DNA from: an uncultured Paraprevotella sp.
GTDB taxonomy: Bacteria > Bacteroidota > Bacteroidia > Bacteroidales > Bacteroidaceae
NCBI GenBank assembly: GCA_900546665.1
Contig: URDY01000003.1
Location: 62,001-126,000 of the forward strand
Reading direction: 5' to 3'
DNA: 64,000 nucleotides
This document shows positions 25,701 through 33,718 of the stretch, piece by piece. Both the position numbers and the translations under genes were made by a program. The notes below the pieces were generated by a model that searched no databases, was not told the origin of the DNA, and saw only the letters and a program-made list of their open reading frames with translations. The first letter of the stretch is position 1. Every line of letters begins with the position of its first letter.

Positions 25701-28450
25701 AACCCGGTGATAAGGAAACGTGGACGTTGCAGGTTCTGACCCCCGATGGTAAGCCGGCCTCTGCCAGAATGATGGCTACACTTTATGATGCCTCGCTCGA
25801 ACAGTTTGCCACTCATGACTGGTGGTTGGAAATGCCTCAGTTTGTCACTTTACCTTATGTCAATATGGTCAATACGGCTTCAAGAATACATTATCAGGTC
25901 ATCCGTCATCCTAAATCTTATGCGGACGGTAATGCGGGATACCGGTATTGTGATTTCGGGGATTTTGACGCTTCTCTTCGATTTACTTTTAGTTCGAGAA
26001 TATTTTATACTATAATGGATGTGATGATGTCGAAACCGAAGGTTGCATTGGCCAACGTTGGCAGTGGAGTAGTGGCAGCAGACCGGATGGGAGTCATAGC
26101 CGGGCTGGCCAATATGAAGCAGGACGTAGTGGAAGAAGAGACGGCTGGTGCAGGAAACGCACCCGAAGAGACTGTCGTTCCTGATCATGCAGTCAGGACA
26201 AATCTGCAGGAAACAGCTTTCTTCTATCCGGAACTGAGGGCCGATGAGAATGGGCATGTGGTCATGACGTTTACGGTGCCCGAGAGCCTGACTTCATGGC
26301 GGTTTATCGGACTGGCGCATACAGATGATCTGATGACCGGGAAAATCAAGGCCGATGCTGTAGCCACCAAGGATATCATGGCACAGCTGAATCTTCCGCG
26401 TTTCACCAGAGTAGGCGATGAGACGACCCTGACCGCCACGCTTTACAACCAGACGCAGAAACGTGTCAAGGGTGATGTGACAATGGAAATATTCGATCCG
26501 GCCACGGAGAAAATCATCTGGAAAGACAAGTGCAAGATGACGGTAGAAGGAGTGTCAGATACAGTGGTGTCATTTACCTGGAAACCGACAGACCAGCATA
26601 CACTGGTAGCCTGCCGTGTCATTTGGAAGGCTGGTCGGAATTCAGATGGTGAACAGCGTTATCTGCCGGTTCTCGAGAATAAGGAGTGGTTGACGGAAAC
26701 CAGACCTTTCCAGACCTCAGAATCCGGTGAGACTGTCGTACCGCTCACGAGTTTGTTCCAGAATAACCACGGGCAGGCCGGAGCGCGGCGTCTGACTTTG
26801 GAATATACAGCCAATCCGGTCTGGTATGCCGTACAGTCTCTTCCCGTTCTGCTTAACCCGCGTACCCACAATGCACTTGATCTGGCCGGAGCCTATTATG
26901 CAGCCACACTGACAGAACAACTGATGCAGCGTTATCCTGTATTGGAACAGACCCTGCGTCAATGGCAACTTTCACCGGAAGCCTTGCAGGCAGCTTCATG
27001 GCCGGAGAAGGAAGAACTGAGCGGGCTGCTTGTCGAAGAAACACCTTGGGCTGTAGAGGCTGAAGATGAAGCACAGCAGTTGGCCGGTCTGCAAACCTTG
27101 TTTGATGAAAATCAGCGTAAAGAGCGTTTGCGCCGTTTTGGCGAACAGCTTGGCCGTTTGCAATATGCTGACGGCTCCTTCAGCTGGTTCCAGGGTATGT
27201 CCGGCAGTTATGGCATGACATTGAGGGTGGCCGGCTGGCTGGCCCGTTCCGGCGTATTGTCAGGAAAGTCTGCCGACCTGTCTTCTTCTGTGGATATTCC
27301 GAAGATGCAACGCTATCTGGCCGGACAAGTCCATCAGATGATCGAACGTGACAAAGAACGTGAAACAAAAGCTTTTGCCACACAATGGCTGGACTACCTC
27401 TATTTCCTCAGTCTGTCAGACCAGTCATGGATGAACCGCACTGACCTCTCGGATGCCCGATACGCATTGGATGCTCTTGTCAGGGATCGTTATAAACTTG
27501 ATCTGAATGACAAGGCCAAGGCTGCCATTATTCTATTCCGTGCCGGTAAACGTTCAGAAGCAGACGAAATGATGAAATCGCTGCATGAGTATCTGGTAGA
27601 AGATGCCTATGGCTGCCATTTGGCCTATCCGTCCAACCGTTATGATCTGATGGACCGTAAAATAGCCGTACATGTACAGATCATGGAAGCCGTTGAACTG
27701 TTGGAGCCTGATGACAAGGCGTTGATGAACGGTTTAGGACGTTGGCTGCTGTCACAAAAGCGGGTGCAGGACTGGCCGACGAATACGGCTACTGTTTCTG
27801 CCGTTTATGCTCTTGTCAAGGCGCAGGGCGACCAGCTCCATGAGGCTGTAGAGGATACCCTTCAGCTCGTTTTTGCAGATGGAAAGGTGGAAACGGTCAA
27901 TGCCGCTCAGAGTAAGCTGGCTGGTTTGGGATATATCAGGTCACAGTGGAGTGGTTCGGAACTGGAGAACGGAGTACGTGAATTGCGTATCCGTCAGGGC
28001 CAGTCTGACAATGCCTGGGGAGCGGTTTATGCCCAGTTCAGCATGCCGCTTGAGCAGGTGGCTTCGCAGGCTTCCGGTATGCGGATTACCCAGGAATGGC
28101 CGTCAGGCCCGATGAAGGTGGGCGACCGTGTGACGGTACATTACCTGATCACCTCCGACCGTGATTATGATTATGTTTCCCTGAAAATCGGCCGTCCGGC
28201 TTGTGTGGAACCTGTAGAAACAGGAGCCGGATATACCCATAATAATGGATTGTATTATTACAGGGATGTACGTGACGCTTCGACCAATTGTTTCTTTGAA
28301 CGTCTGCCCAAAGGTACTCATATCATAGATATAGATTATTATGTGGAGAGACCGGGAACTTATGAATCCGGTACGGCCGTGCTTTCGGGAGTGTATGCGC
28401 CGGAGTATACGGCACATTCAGAATCCGTAGAGATTAAAGTGAAGCCATAA
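22766..28450 (+). CDS. Alpha-2-macroglobulin-like secreted protein without thioester motif
   Basis: 1894 residues with a signal peptide (1-22, ending GSVRA). The first about 400 residues look helical, perhaps TPR-like. Macroglobulin domains follow: VVDAMSGAPVRAAKVNLYR near 470, the MG2 hallmark YTDRAIYRPGQIVSVAGVFY near 552, and VEEYKRPTFEIRLDE near 640. The central A2M domain begins near 1149 (ETAFFYPELRADENGHVVM, then TSWRFIGLAHT). The alpha-helical complement-like region comes after 1370. The reactive CxEQ thioester is absent: its expected place reads HNALDLAGAYYAATL. Bacterial A2Ms trap proteases; without the thioester, trapping by conformation only is plausible. The downstream phytase-like gene starts within its stop codon. 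Confidence 0.9.
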   Translation: MKLNGWFWALMVCLVSYGSVRADSYDSLWKKAKDYERKDLPQSAYQVSLQILKKAEAEKIKGQAFSAWLYGCRLRQKWQPDSVYNDIRKLEARKNIPNQTDKAVIASLLGEVYVDFANSVAYRQTSRQASLDSLQEWSYDQCKEAAFKNYCLSMQNPGLLADVQARDYVPFITQGKCDGIFNGDLLHIITRRALSDLDDMRLSSQDQALYAGKWYASVLSVYRQKNMREAELWWMLDSVDRFCDEAIIVPLRYPGSYTDEMREREALTSSRYQAYFSLLKQFGDLPLASEIYWRLLNWNEISLKRRMDWYEEARGHYENSDCWKWFARWRDRETTPEVKWNIPQLMYPDRQWDCVVSSRNISTVRMVWFRLDEKGCQELNKLSRDKKIAYCRKNCKIVNTQDFRIANRSEYLYTEDTLKMDIPGVGVYGLWVTADGKTDEGTFCKISVSGLKLLLASWPDHRVRCRVVDAMSGAPVRAAKVNLYRMEKGLEKSLVAGMTDASGSISLRAPDDENVQLTVGATCGDDVFLPHVNFRNIYSYNERQIENEEVRLYTDRAIYRPGQIVSVAGVFYRQKDGKAKVLSGRLVTLELCNSNNEKVTSKQVVTDDMGGFSASFALPVGGLSGYYTIRTSNSAVSFKVEEYKRPTFEIRLDEDRKQYHTGDTLTVSGVVTNYNGVSVRNARVTGTAGFRSWWMRLPQNQAKTSLDTISTDAEGRFSYRILIPKMEAKGRIYGLGYECKINATNGAGETHEATKMVLLANDLIQISLDMPTMWERHTDATFRVDLSGQIRQQTAARITVAFYRQQGQSSWQLVREDEAVEAGRAYHLKVKGQWEPGKYEARVQAVTGTDTVRTVQPFVCFDMEASRPVVDTVDWYYDTGDTLSVEKPVKVQIGSSADSVRLYYTLFAKEKVLKDTMICFSDSLLTFAYEPDSEYGDGLLACFVFVKNDKVYTRMKYLYNPRPDRQLKLSWSSFRDKLKPGDKETWTLQVLTPDGKPASARMMATLYDASLEQFATHDWWLEMPQFVTLPYVNMVNTASRIHYQVIRHPKSYADGNAGYRYCDFGDFDASLRFTFSSRIFYTIMDVMMSKPKVALANVGSGVVAADRMGVIAGLANMKQDVVEEETAGAGNAPEETVVPDHAVRTNLQETAFFYPELRADENGHVVMTFTVPESLTSWRFIGLAHTDDLMTGKIKADAVATKDIMAQLNLPRFTRVGDETTLTATLYNQTQKRVKGDVTMEIFDPATEKIIWKDKCKMTVEGVSDTVVSFTWKPTDQHTLVACRVIWKAGRNSDGEQRYLPVLENKEWLTETRPFQTSESGETVVPLTSLFQNNHGQAGARRLTLEYTANPVWYAVQSLPVLLNPRTHNALDLAGAYYAATLTEQLMQRYPVLEQTLRQWQLSPEALQAASWPEKEELSGLLVEETPWAVEAEDEAQQLAGLQTLFDENQRKERLRRFGEQLGRLQYADGSFSWFQGMSGSYGMTLRVAGWLARSGVLSGKSADLSSSVDIPKMQRYLAGQVHQMIERDKERETKAFATQWLDYLYFLSLSDQSWMNRTDLSDARYALDALVRDRYKLDLNDKAKAAIILFRAGKRSEADEMMKSLHEYLVEDAYGCHLAYPSNRYDLMDRKIAVHVQIMEAVELLEPDDKALMNGLGRWLLSQKRVQDWPTNTATVSAVYALVKAQGDQLHEAVEDTLQLVFADGKVETVNAAQSKLAGLGYIRSQWSGSELENGVRELRIRQGQSDNAWGAVYAQFSMPLEQVASQASGMRITQEWPSGPMKVGDRVTVHYLITSDRDYDYVSLKIGRPACVEPVETGAGYTHNNGLYYYRDVRDASTNCFFERLPKGTHIIDIDYYVERPGTYESGTAVLSGVYAPEYTAHSESVEIKVKP

Positions 28451-29490
28451 TGAAGACAAATAAAAGAATAACTCTGATAGCAGGCTGCCTTTTCGGCAGC
28501 CTGCTTCTGCAAGCCCAGACTGCCAAGTTGTTATCACCACGTAATCTTTCCAGATGGGAGATACCTTATGGTGATTACAGTGGGATTACTCCTATTGGCA
28601 ATCGGACTTACGCAATAGTCAGTGATAAATCCGATCGTGACGGCTTTTATGTGGTGGGTATCAGGCAGGATTCCCTTACGGGGCAGGTGACGGATATGTA
28701 TGGTTGGATGGCCATGGGGAAAGAAACCAATGGACAGGCAGGCCGTGATGCGGAAGGTATCGCTTTCTTCCCGACTGACTCCACATTATGGATCAGCGGA
28801 GAGAGTGATCAGCGGATCGTTGCCTATAATCAGGAAGGACAAGCATTGGAACGCGAGCTGCAAGTGCCGTTCTGTTTGGCCAAGGATAAGATCTGTCCCA
28901 ATTATGGATTTGAAGCGCTGGCTTACGATGCGCACCGCCATTTGTTTTGGACTGTGACAGAAAATGTGTTGAAAGCCGATGGACAGGTGGCTGCGCCTGG
29001 ACATGAAGGCCCTTTCCCGTTACGGTTACAGGCGTTTACACCGTCCGGTCAGCCTGAACGGCAGTATACTTACTGGCTGGACACTCCTCAGGCCAAACGG
29101 AAAGGCCGGCAATATGCTTTTGGGGTAGTGGCGCTTTGTGTGCTTCCTGATGGACAGATGTATGCGCTGGAGCGTGAGTTTGATGTAAAAAAGCATTATT
29201 TGGGAAGTAGGGTCCGTCAGAAACTCTATCGGGTCATTTTCGAAAATCAGGATTCCCTTTCTGCCTGTTTGTCTCAAACTGAATATGCCGTAAAGAAGAT
29301 CAAGGTAGCCGAATGGAATACGCAGATGAGACTGATCGGCCAGCGTCTGGCCAACTATGAAGGATTGTGCCCGGGTATTGTATTGAAAGACGGCAGACAG
29401 ACACTACTGATGATCAGTGATTCCCAGCATGGATATGGACGTAAATGGTGTCATCTGAAAGACTGGATAAGGGTAGTCATATTACCATAG
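28450..29490 (+). CDS. Secreted protein with phytase-like/esterase-like domain
   Basis: 346 residues with a signal peptide (about 1-23, LLLQAQ). Repeated blade motifs such as SGITPIGNRTYAIVSDKSD, DAEGIAFFPTDSTLWISGE, NYGFEALAYDAHRHLFWTV and NYEGLCPGIVLKDGRQTLLMISD resemble the phytase-like domain (PF13449), a beta-propeller often named esterase-like activity of phytase family. Real phytase activity is not implied. It starts in the TAATG of the A2M gene, so the two are translationally coupled and probably share a periplasmic or surface setting. Confidence 0.82.
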   Translation: MKTNKRITLIAGCLFGSLLLQAQTAKLLSPRNLSRWEIPYGDYSGITPIGNRTYAIVSDKSDRDGFYVVGIRQDSLTGQVTDMYGWMAMGKETNGQAGRDAEGIAFFPTDSTLWISGESDQRIVAYNQEGQALERELQVPFCLAKDKICPNYGFEALAYDAHRHLFWTVTENVLKADGQVAAPGHEGPFPLRLQAFTPSGQPERQYTYWLDTPQAKRKGRQYAFGVVALCVLPDGQMYALEREFDVKKHYLGSRVRQKLYRVIFENQDSLSACLSQTEYAVKKIKVAEWNTQMRLIGQRLANYEGLCPGIVLKDGRQTLLMISDSQHGYGRKWCHLKDWIRVVILP

Positions 29491-29580
29491 ATTGGTGGTG
29501 GGCGTGGTTGGTGAAGGATTTCTTTCAGGAAACAGCATTGTTGTAATTTGTTTCTTGCTATATACCCTGTGAATATTTCC

Positions 29581-29670
29581 CCTTCAAAGTCCTTCACCTC
29601 TTCACTTCCCTTTGTTTATGCTGATTGTAGGGTGAACCTGCTCCTTCACTACTCCTTCACCTGTCCTTCA
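29581..29670. repeat. Cluster of CCTTCA words
   Basis: Five exact CCTTCA copies (29581, 29591, 29643, 29654, 29665), several extended to CCTTCAC, plus a related CTCTTCAC and an opposite-strand copy TGAAGG at 29512. Neighbour spacing is often 10-11 bp, about one helical turn. Confidence 0.6.
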
Positions 29671-29733
29671 AACAGTCTTTTTGGTTGTATTAATAATTGA
29701 TGATTAAAAATAAAAAATCAGTACACTTTTAAA

Positions 29734-29792
29734 AAAGTAAAGCTTACTTTCGGAAAAGTAAACCTTACTTTTTTGAAAGTAAGCCTTACTTT
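29734..29792. repeat. Tandem palindromic repeat, 21-bp period, three units
   Basis: Units at 29734-29750, 29755-29771 and 29776-29792 all read AAAGTAA-N3-TTACTTT (centres AGC, ACC, GCC), separated by 4-nt spacers. A degenerate fourth unit at 29713-29729 keeps the outer bases. Each is a perfect 7+7 inverted repeat. Because 21 is a multiple of three, the minus strand also reads as a heptapeptide repeat (SK-x-YF core). Confidence 0.9.
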
Positions 29793-30300
29793 TTCCGGGA
29801 AAAACCGAACTGGCCATTCTGTTTCTGGATATTTGTTGACATTTTAACAAATTGGAGAGTGTAAAGACAGAATACCGGAATGAATCAAGGATATTCATCT
29901 GTAATTGTTTGTATATCAGTATAATATATATTAAGATGAAGAGGTGAACAGGTTTGGCCGGATTCCTTCTTGTGGGGAGATGAATATAAGTTGGGGACGG
30001 TGGGTTTAATCCCGGATTTCAGGTCCGGTATTGTACCTTGGAAAAACCACCTTGGGAAAAAACATAGGGCCCCAAAATGATCTTGAATCTACAGAGCATT
30101 AATCCTGAAAACCCGGATTGGCAAATCGGTTTTTCCGTATGTCTGCTATTTGTTTGGTGAGGTGAAACTGCATCTTGCAGGGAATATGCCATGTTGAATA
30201 GAAACTGTCATTAAAAAGTCTAATAGGATAAACAGGATTCTTTTATGTTTTAAAAAAACGTAAAATAGCCATATCGTTATTTTTTTGGATGGGGAATGTA

Positions 30301-30330
30301 TTTGAAGGATAGAAAAAAACACTAATTTTG
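30301..30330 (+). promoter_or_regulatory. Promoter of the DUF4837 lipoprotein gene
   Basis: TTTG (30301-30304), 18-bp spacer, TAATTTTG (30323-30330), 45 bp before the ATG. Confidence 0.65.
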
Positions 30331-30375
30331 ATCATTGGGAAAGTTAAATCAGGTGTGTTAATAAAATATTGAATC

Positions 30376-31407
30376 ATGAAGCAAATATCTTATGTCAGAT
30401 TAGGATGGCAATGTCTGATTGTCATATTGATGACGTTGTTTACGGCGTGTCGCCATGACAGTGAGAAACATAAGGTGAAGGTGGCTTCCAAGGGGCTGCC
30501 TTATGAATTGCTGGTCGTAGTAGATGATGATATATGGAAAAGTATGGCTGGCGATTCGCTTAAAGTCGTATTGGAAGGAAGTGTTCCCGGATTGCCTCAG
30601 AATGAACCTTTGTTCCGCCTGCTGCGGGTGTCTCCTGATAATTATGTCCGTACCTATGTGACCATGCGGAATATCCTTTTTGTCAAGACTGATCCTCAAA
30701 CGAAAGTACCACGTATCGGGGTGGCGTATGACAGTGAAGCGTCTCCGCAGATTTGTGTCAGTGTGGAAGCCGGTGACAAACAAGCCCTGGCAGAATTCGT
30801 AGGACGGCAGAAAAAACGGATAGCCGATCTGTTTGTAGATTCGGAACTGGCGCTGGAAACAGCCCGTCTGAAAAAGAAATACAACAAGGAGGTCGATCAG
30901 GCCTCACGACAGATTTTCGGTGTGAGTGTTCATGTGCCTTCAGAGTTGGCTTCCCTGAAGAAAGGAGATCATTTTCTGTGGGCTTCAACCAACCGTATAG
31001 ATAAAGACATGAATTATGTGTGCTATACAATGCCGATGGCAAATGAAGACGAGATGTGGTCCGATTATTGGATAGAGCAGCGGGATTCTGCCATGAAACG
31101 GAATATTCCGGGTTCCAACCCGGACCAGTGGATGACCACTACAAGGATAGACGGTGTACCTTTGGTCGTGTTTGATACCCTGACAATAGCCGGTCGGCGG
31201 GTATATGAGATGCGTGGCCTTTGGGAAGTCCGGAAAGGAGGAATTGGCGGACCTTTCGTTTCACTGGCCTATCCTGATCCTGCAGCAGGCCGTATGGTGG
31301 TGACGGAAGGATTTGTTTATTCACCTCGAACCAACAAGCGTGATCTGGTCAGAAGAATGGAAGCAGCATTACGTGGTGTGGAAAATGTGGGCGGACAGAA
31401 CCGGTGA
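30376..31407 (+). CDS. DUF4837 family lipoprotein
   Basis: 343 residues. The lipoprotein signal peptide ends at a lipobox LFTAC with Cys25. The mature part begins KVKVASKGLPYELLVVVDDDIWKSMAGDSLK, typical of DUF4837, a Bacteroidota family of unknown function. It has long helical stretches, no membrane helix after the signal, and a Trp/Met-rich middle (WSDYWIEQRDSAMKRNIPG). Predicted to be anchored in the envelope. The DUF1573 gene follows after 124 bp with its own promoter. Confidence 0.82.
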   Translation: MKQISYVRLGWQCLIVILMTLFTACRHDSEKHKVKVASKGLPYELLVVVDDDIWKSMAGDSLKVVLEGSVPGLPQNEPLFRLLRVSPDNYVRTYVTMRNILFVKTDPQTKVPRIGVAYDSEASPQICVSVEAGDKQALAEFVGRQKKRIADLFVDSELALETARLKKKYNKEVDQASRQIFGVSVHVPSELASLKKGDHFLWASTNRIDKDMNYVCYTMPMANEDEMWSDYWIEQRDSAMKRNIPGSNPDQWMTTTRIDGVPLVVFDTLTIAGRRVYEMRGLWEVRKGGIGGPFVSLAYPDPAAGRMVVTEGFVYSPRTNKRDLVRRMEAALRGVENVGGQNR

Positions 31408-31503
31408 AGCGAATGATGCCTGCAGGAAAGGATATCTGTATTCGGGTCTAATCCCATGGCAGATAAATTAATGGCAGAAATAGTGAAAAACCACATTTTA
31501 TTG

Positions 31504-31511
31504 TATCTTTG
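31504..31511 (+). promoter_or_regulatory. Promoter -7 element of the DUF1573-meaB unit
   Basis: TATCTTTG, 20 bp before the ATG; no clear -33 box. Confidence 0.5.
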
Positions 31512-31531
31512 TACAAAAAAGAAATTGAGAT

Positions 31532-32605
31532 ATGACATTAAGAAAAATAATCATAGGGGCTGTTTGTGTATTGCTGGCTGGTCCGATGGCTGCGCAACCT
31601 GAAATGACAGTGCAAAGTGATGTCGCCAATATGGGGGAGATCATGTTTCAGTTGCCGGCCAAGGTGAACTTTAAGATTAAGAACACAGGAGATGAGCCTC
31701 TTAGTATCAAGGAAGTGATCCCGTCATGCGGCTGTACGGCGGTGGACTGGACCCGTGAACTGATCAGTGCAGGTGCGGAAGGTTCGATTACGGCTATTTA
31801 TGATGCCAAGATGCTGGGCGTGTTTCAGAAAGACCTTGAAGTATATACCAATGCTTCTGAAGAACCGGTTTATTTGCATCTGCAAGGTCGCGTAGTGACC
31901 AAATTGTCGGACTATTCCAATTCATTCCCATTCGAAATGGGCGATATCCGGTTGAATGTGGATAATATTGAATTCGACAATGTGAATCGTGGAGACAAGC
32001 CGGTAGCGGAAATTCAACTGGTGAACCTGAGCCGCAAGAGTTATCGTCCCCAGCTGATGCACCTGCCACCGTATCTGACAGCTCAGTATTATCCGGAGGT
32101 CCTGAATGGAGGCCGTATGGGAAAAATCCTGTTGACGCTGGACAGTGAGAAACTGATGCAGATGGGATTGACCCAGACTTCTGTTTACCTGTCACGACGT
32201 CCGGGAGATAAGGTCGGAGAGGAGAATGAGATTACGGTGTCTTCCGTGCTGTTGCCTGATTTTTCTTCGTTGTCGGTTGACGAACGTGCCAAGGCGCCAT
32301 GTATGGAGCTGTCGGCTGATACGCTGGATTTGGGCGAGATGGGACGGAAACGCAAGAGAACCGGAGAAATCATAATCAGCAATACCGGAAAAACCAATTT
32401 GGAAATCAAGAGCCTGCAAGTATTCAATAATGCCATGTCGCTCAGTCTGAGTAACCGGACTATTGCACCGGGTAAAAGTGAGGTACTGAAAGTGACCATT
32501 ACGGCCAAATATCTGAAGAAAATCAAGAACCGTCCGCGTGTATTGTTGATTACCAATGATCCGGCACGTTCAAAAGAGATCATAACGGTGACAGTGAAAC
32601 CCTGA
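31532..32605 (+). CDS. DUF1573 domain secreted protein
   Basis: 357 residues with a signal peptide (about 1-22, GPMAAQ). An immunoglobulin-like DUF1573 domain at about 25-120 carries the conserved SCGCT at 65-69 and VNFKIKNTGDEPL. A second, more divergent copy at about 265-357 (LDLGEMGRKRKRTGEIIISNTGKTNLEIKSL) lacks the cysteines. The middle is another beta-rich region. Such proteins are exported; function unknown. meaB begins 15 bp later. Confidence 0.88.
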   Translation: MTLRKIIIGAVCVLLAGPMAAQPEMTVQSDVANMGEIMFQLPAKVNFKIKNTGDEPLSIKEVIPSCGCTAVDWTRELISAGAEGSITAIYDAKMLGVFQKDLEVYTNASEEPVYLHLQGRVVTKLSDYSNSFPFEMGDIRLNVDNIEFDNVNRGDKPVAEIQLVNLSRKSYRPQLMHLPPYLTAQYYPEVLNGGRMGKILLTLDSEKLMQMGLTQTSVYLSRRPGDKVGEENEITVSSVLLPDFSSLSVDERAKAPCMELSADTLDLGEMGRKRKRTGEIIISNTGKTNLEIKSLQVFNNAMSLSLSNRTIAPGKSEVLKVTITAKYLKKIKNRPRVLLITNDPARSKEIITVTVKP

Positions 32606-32620
32606 TAAAATCTTGTTGCT

Positions 32621-33718
32621 ATGGAACATCCTGAAAACAGCTCAGAATATAAAGGCTTGACCGTCAATAGTGGTGTGGCGCAGCCTTCGATCGTGAATCC
32701 TTATCTCAAGCGGGGGCGTTACCGTCATCGCCAGATGTCGGCCGGTGATTATGTGGAGGGTATTCTTAAGGGAAATATGACCATATTGGGACAGGCTGTC
32801 ACTCTAGTGGAAAGCCTGAACCCTGATCATCAGGTCATAGCCCAGGAAGTAATAGAGAAATGCCTGCCTTATTCCGGTCATTCGATACGTGTAGGTATCA
32901 GTGGTGTTCCCGGAGCCGGTAAAAGTACAAGTATTGATGTATTTGGCATTCATGTACTGGAACAATATGGCGGAAAACTGGCCGTGCTGGCCATTGATCC
33001 CAGTAGCGAGCGTAGCAAAGGGAGTATATTGGGTGACAAGACCAGAATGGAAAAGCTTTCCGTGCATCCCGATTCGTTCATCCGGCCCAGTCCCTCTGCA
33101 GGTTCACTTGGTGGCGTGGCCCGTAAAACCCGTGAAACCATTATATTGTGTGAGGCAGCCGGTTTTGACAAAATCTTCGTGGAAACAGTCGGGGTGGGGC
33201 AGAGTGAAACAGCTTGCCATTCAATGGTTGATTTTTTCCTTCTGATCCAGCTGGCCGGTACGGGTGATGAGCTTCAGGGTATCAAACGGGGTATCATGGA
33301 GATGGCTGACGGTATTGTGATCAACAAATGTGATGGGAACAATGTAGACAAATGCCAGTTGGCTGCTACGCAGTTCCGGAATGCGCTTCATCTGTTTCCG
33401 GCACCGGAAAGCGGGTGGACACCGCAGGTGATGACTTATTCCGGTTTCTATAATCTGGGTGTAAAGGAAATCTGGGATATGGTTTATGCTTACATAGACT
33501 TTGTGAAGGCGAACGGTTATTTTGAACACCGTCGCAGGGAACAGGCTAAATATTGGATGTATGAAAGCATCAACGAGCATTTGCGCAACAGCTTTTTCCA
33601 GAATCAAACCATTGCTTCAATGCTCGCTGAGGCTGAAGAGCAGGTTCTTAACGGACGTCAGACTTCATTCGTGGCTGCCAAGAAACTGCTCGATGCTTAC
33701 TTTGCACTCCTCCATTAA
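32621..33718 (+). CDS. meaB: Methylmalonyl-CoA mutase-associated GTPase MeaB
   Basis: 365 residues, G3E family (ArgK/MeaB). Walker A GVPGAGKS at 95-102, AIDPSSERSKGSILGDKTRM near 126-145, ETVGVGQSE switch II near 188-196 and NKCD for guanine near 237. MeaB guards delivery and stability of adenosylcobalamin in methylmalonyl-CoA mutase, part of the succinate-propionate pathway common in this order. The mutase genes are not in the window. The final 54 bp overlap the 3' end of ispH on the other strand. Confidence 0.95.
   Translation: MEHPENSSEYKGLTVNSGVAQPSIVNPYLKRGRYRHRQMSAGDYVEGILKGNMTILGQAVTLVESLNPDHQVIAQEVIEKCLPYSGHSIRVGISGVPGAGKSTSIDVFGIHVLEQYGGKLAVLAIDPSSERSKGSILGDKTRMEKLSVHPDSFIRPSPSAGSLGGVARKTRETIILCEAAGFDKIFVETVGVGQSETACHSMVDFFLLIQLAGTGDELQGIKRGIMEMADGIVINKCDGNNVDKCQLAATQFRNALHLFPAPESGWTPQVMTYSGFYNLGVKEIWDMVYAYIDFVKANGYFEHRRREQAKYWMYESINEHLRNSFFQNQTIASMLAEAEEQVLNGRQTSFVAAKKLLDAYFALLH

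Larger units (their letters stand above)
29491..30375. other. 885-bp non-coding block
   Basis: No credible gene on either strand. Contents from left to right: a cluster of CCTTCA words (29581-29670), three 17-bp palindromes at exactly 21-bp spacing (29734-29792), about 500 bp without recognised features that includes GC-richer stretches near 30000-30130, and the promoter of the DUF4837 gene (30301-30330). A small RNA in 29800-30300 cannot be excluded. Confidence 0.6.

Noticed and set aside
29713..29792. Short regularly spaced repeats as a CRISPR array
   Set aside because: Only three full units with 4-nt spacers, palindromic repeats of 17 bp and no cas genes in the window.
29704..29898. Minus-strand ORF of 64 codons containing SK-x-YF heptapeptide repeats
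   Set aside because: The repeats follow from the 21-bp palindrome array. No promoter or start-site signal is seen and the rest of the ORF resembles nothing, so it is recorded as a DNA repeat.
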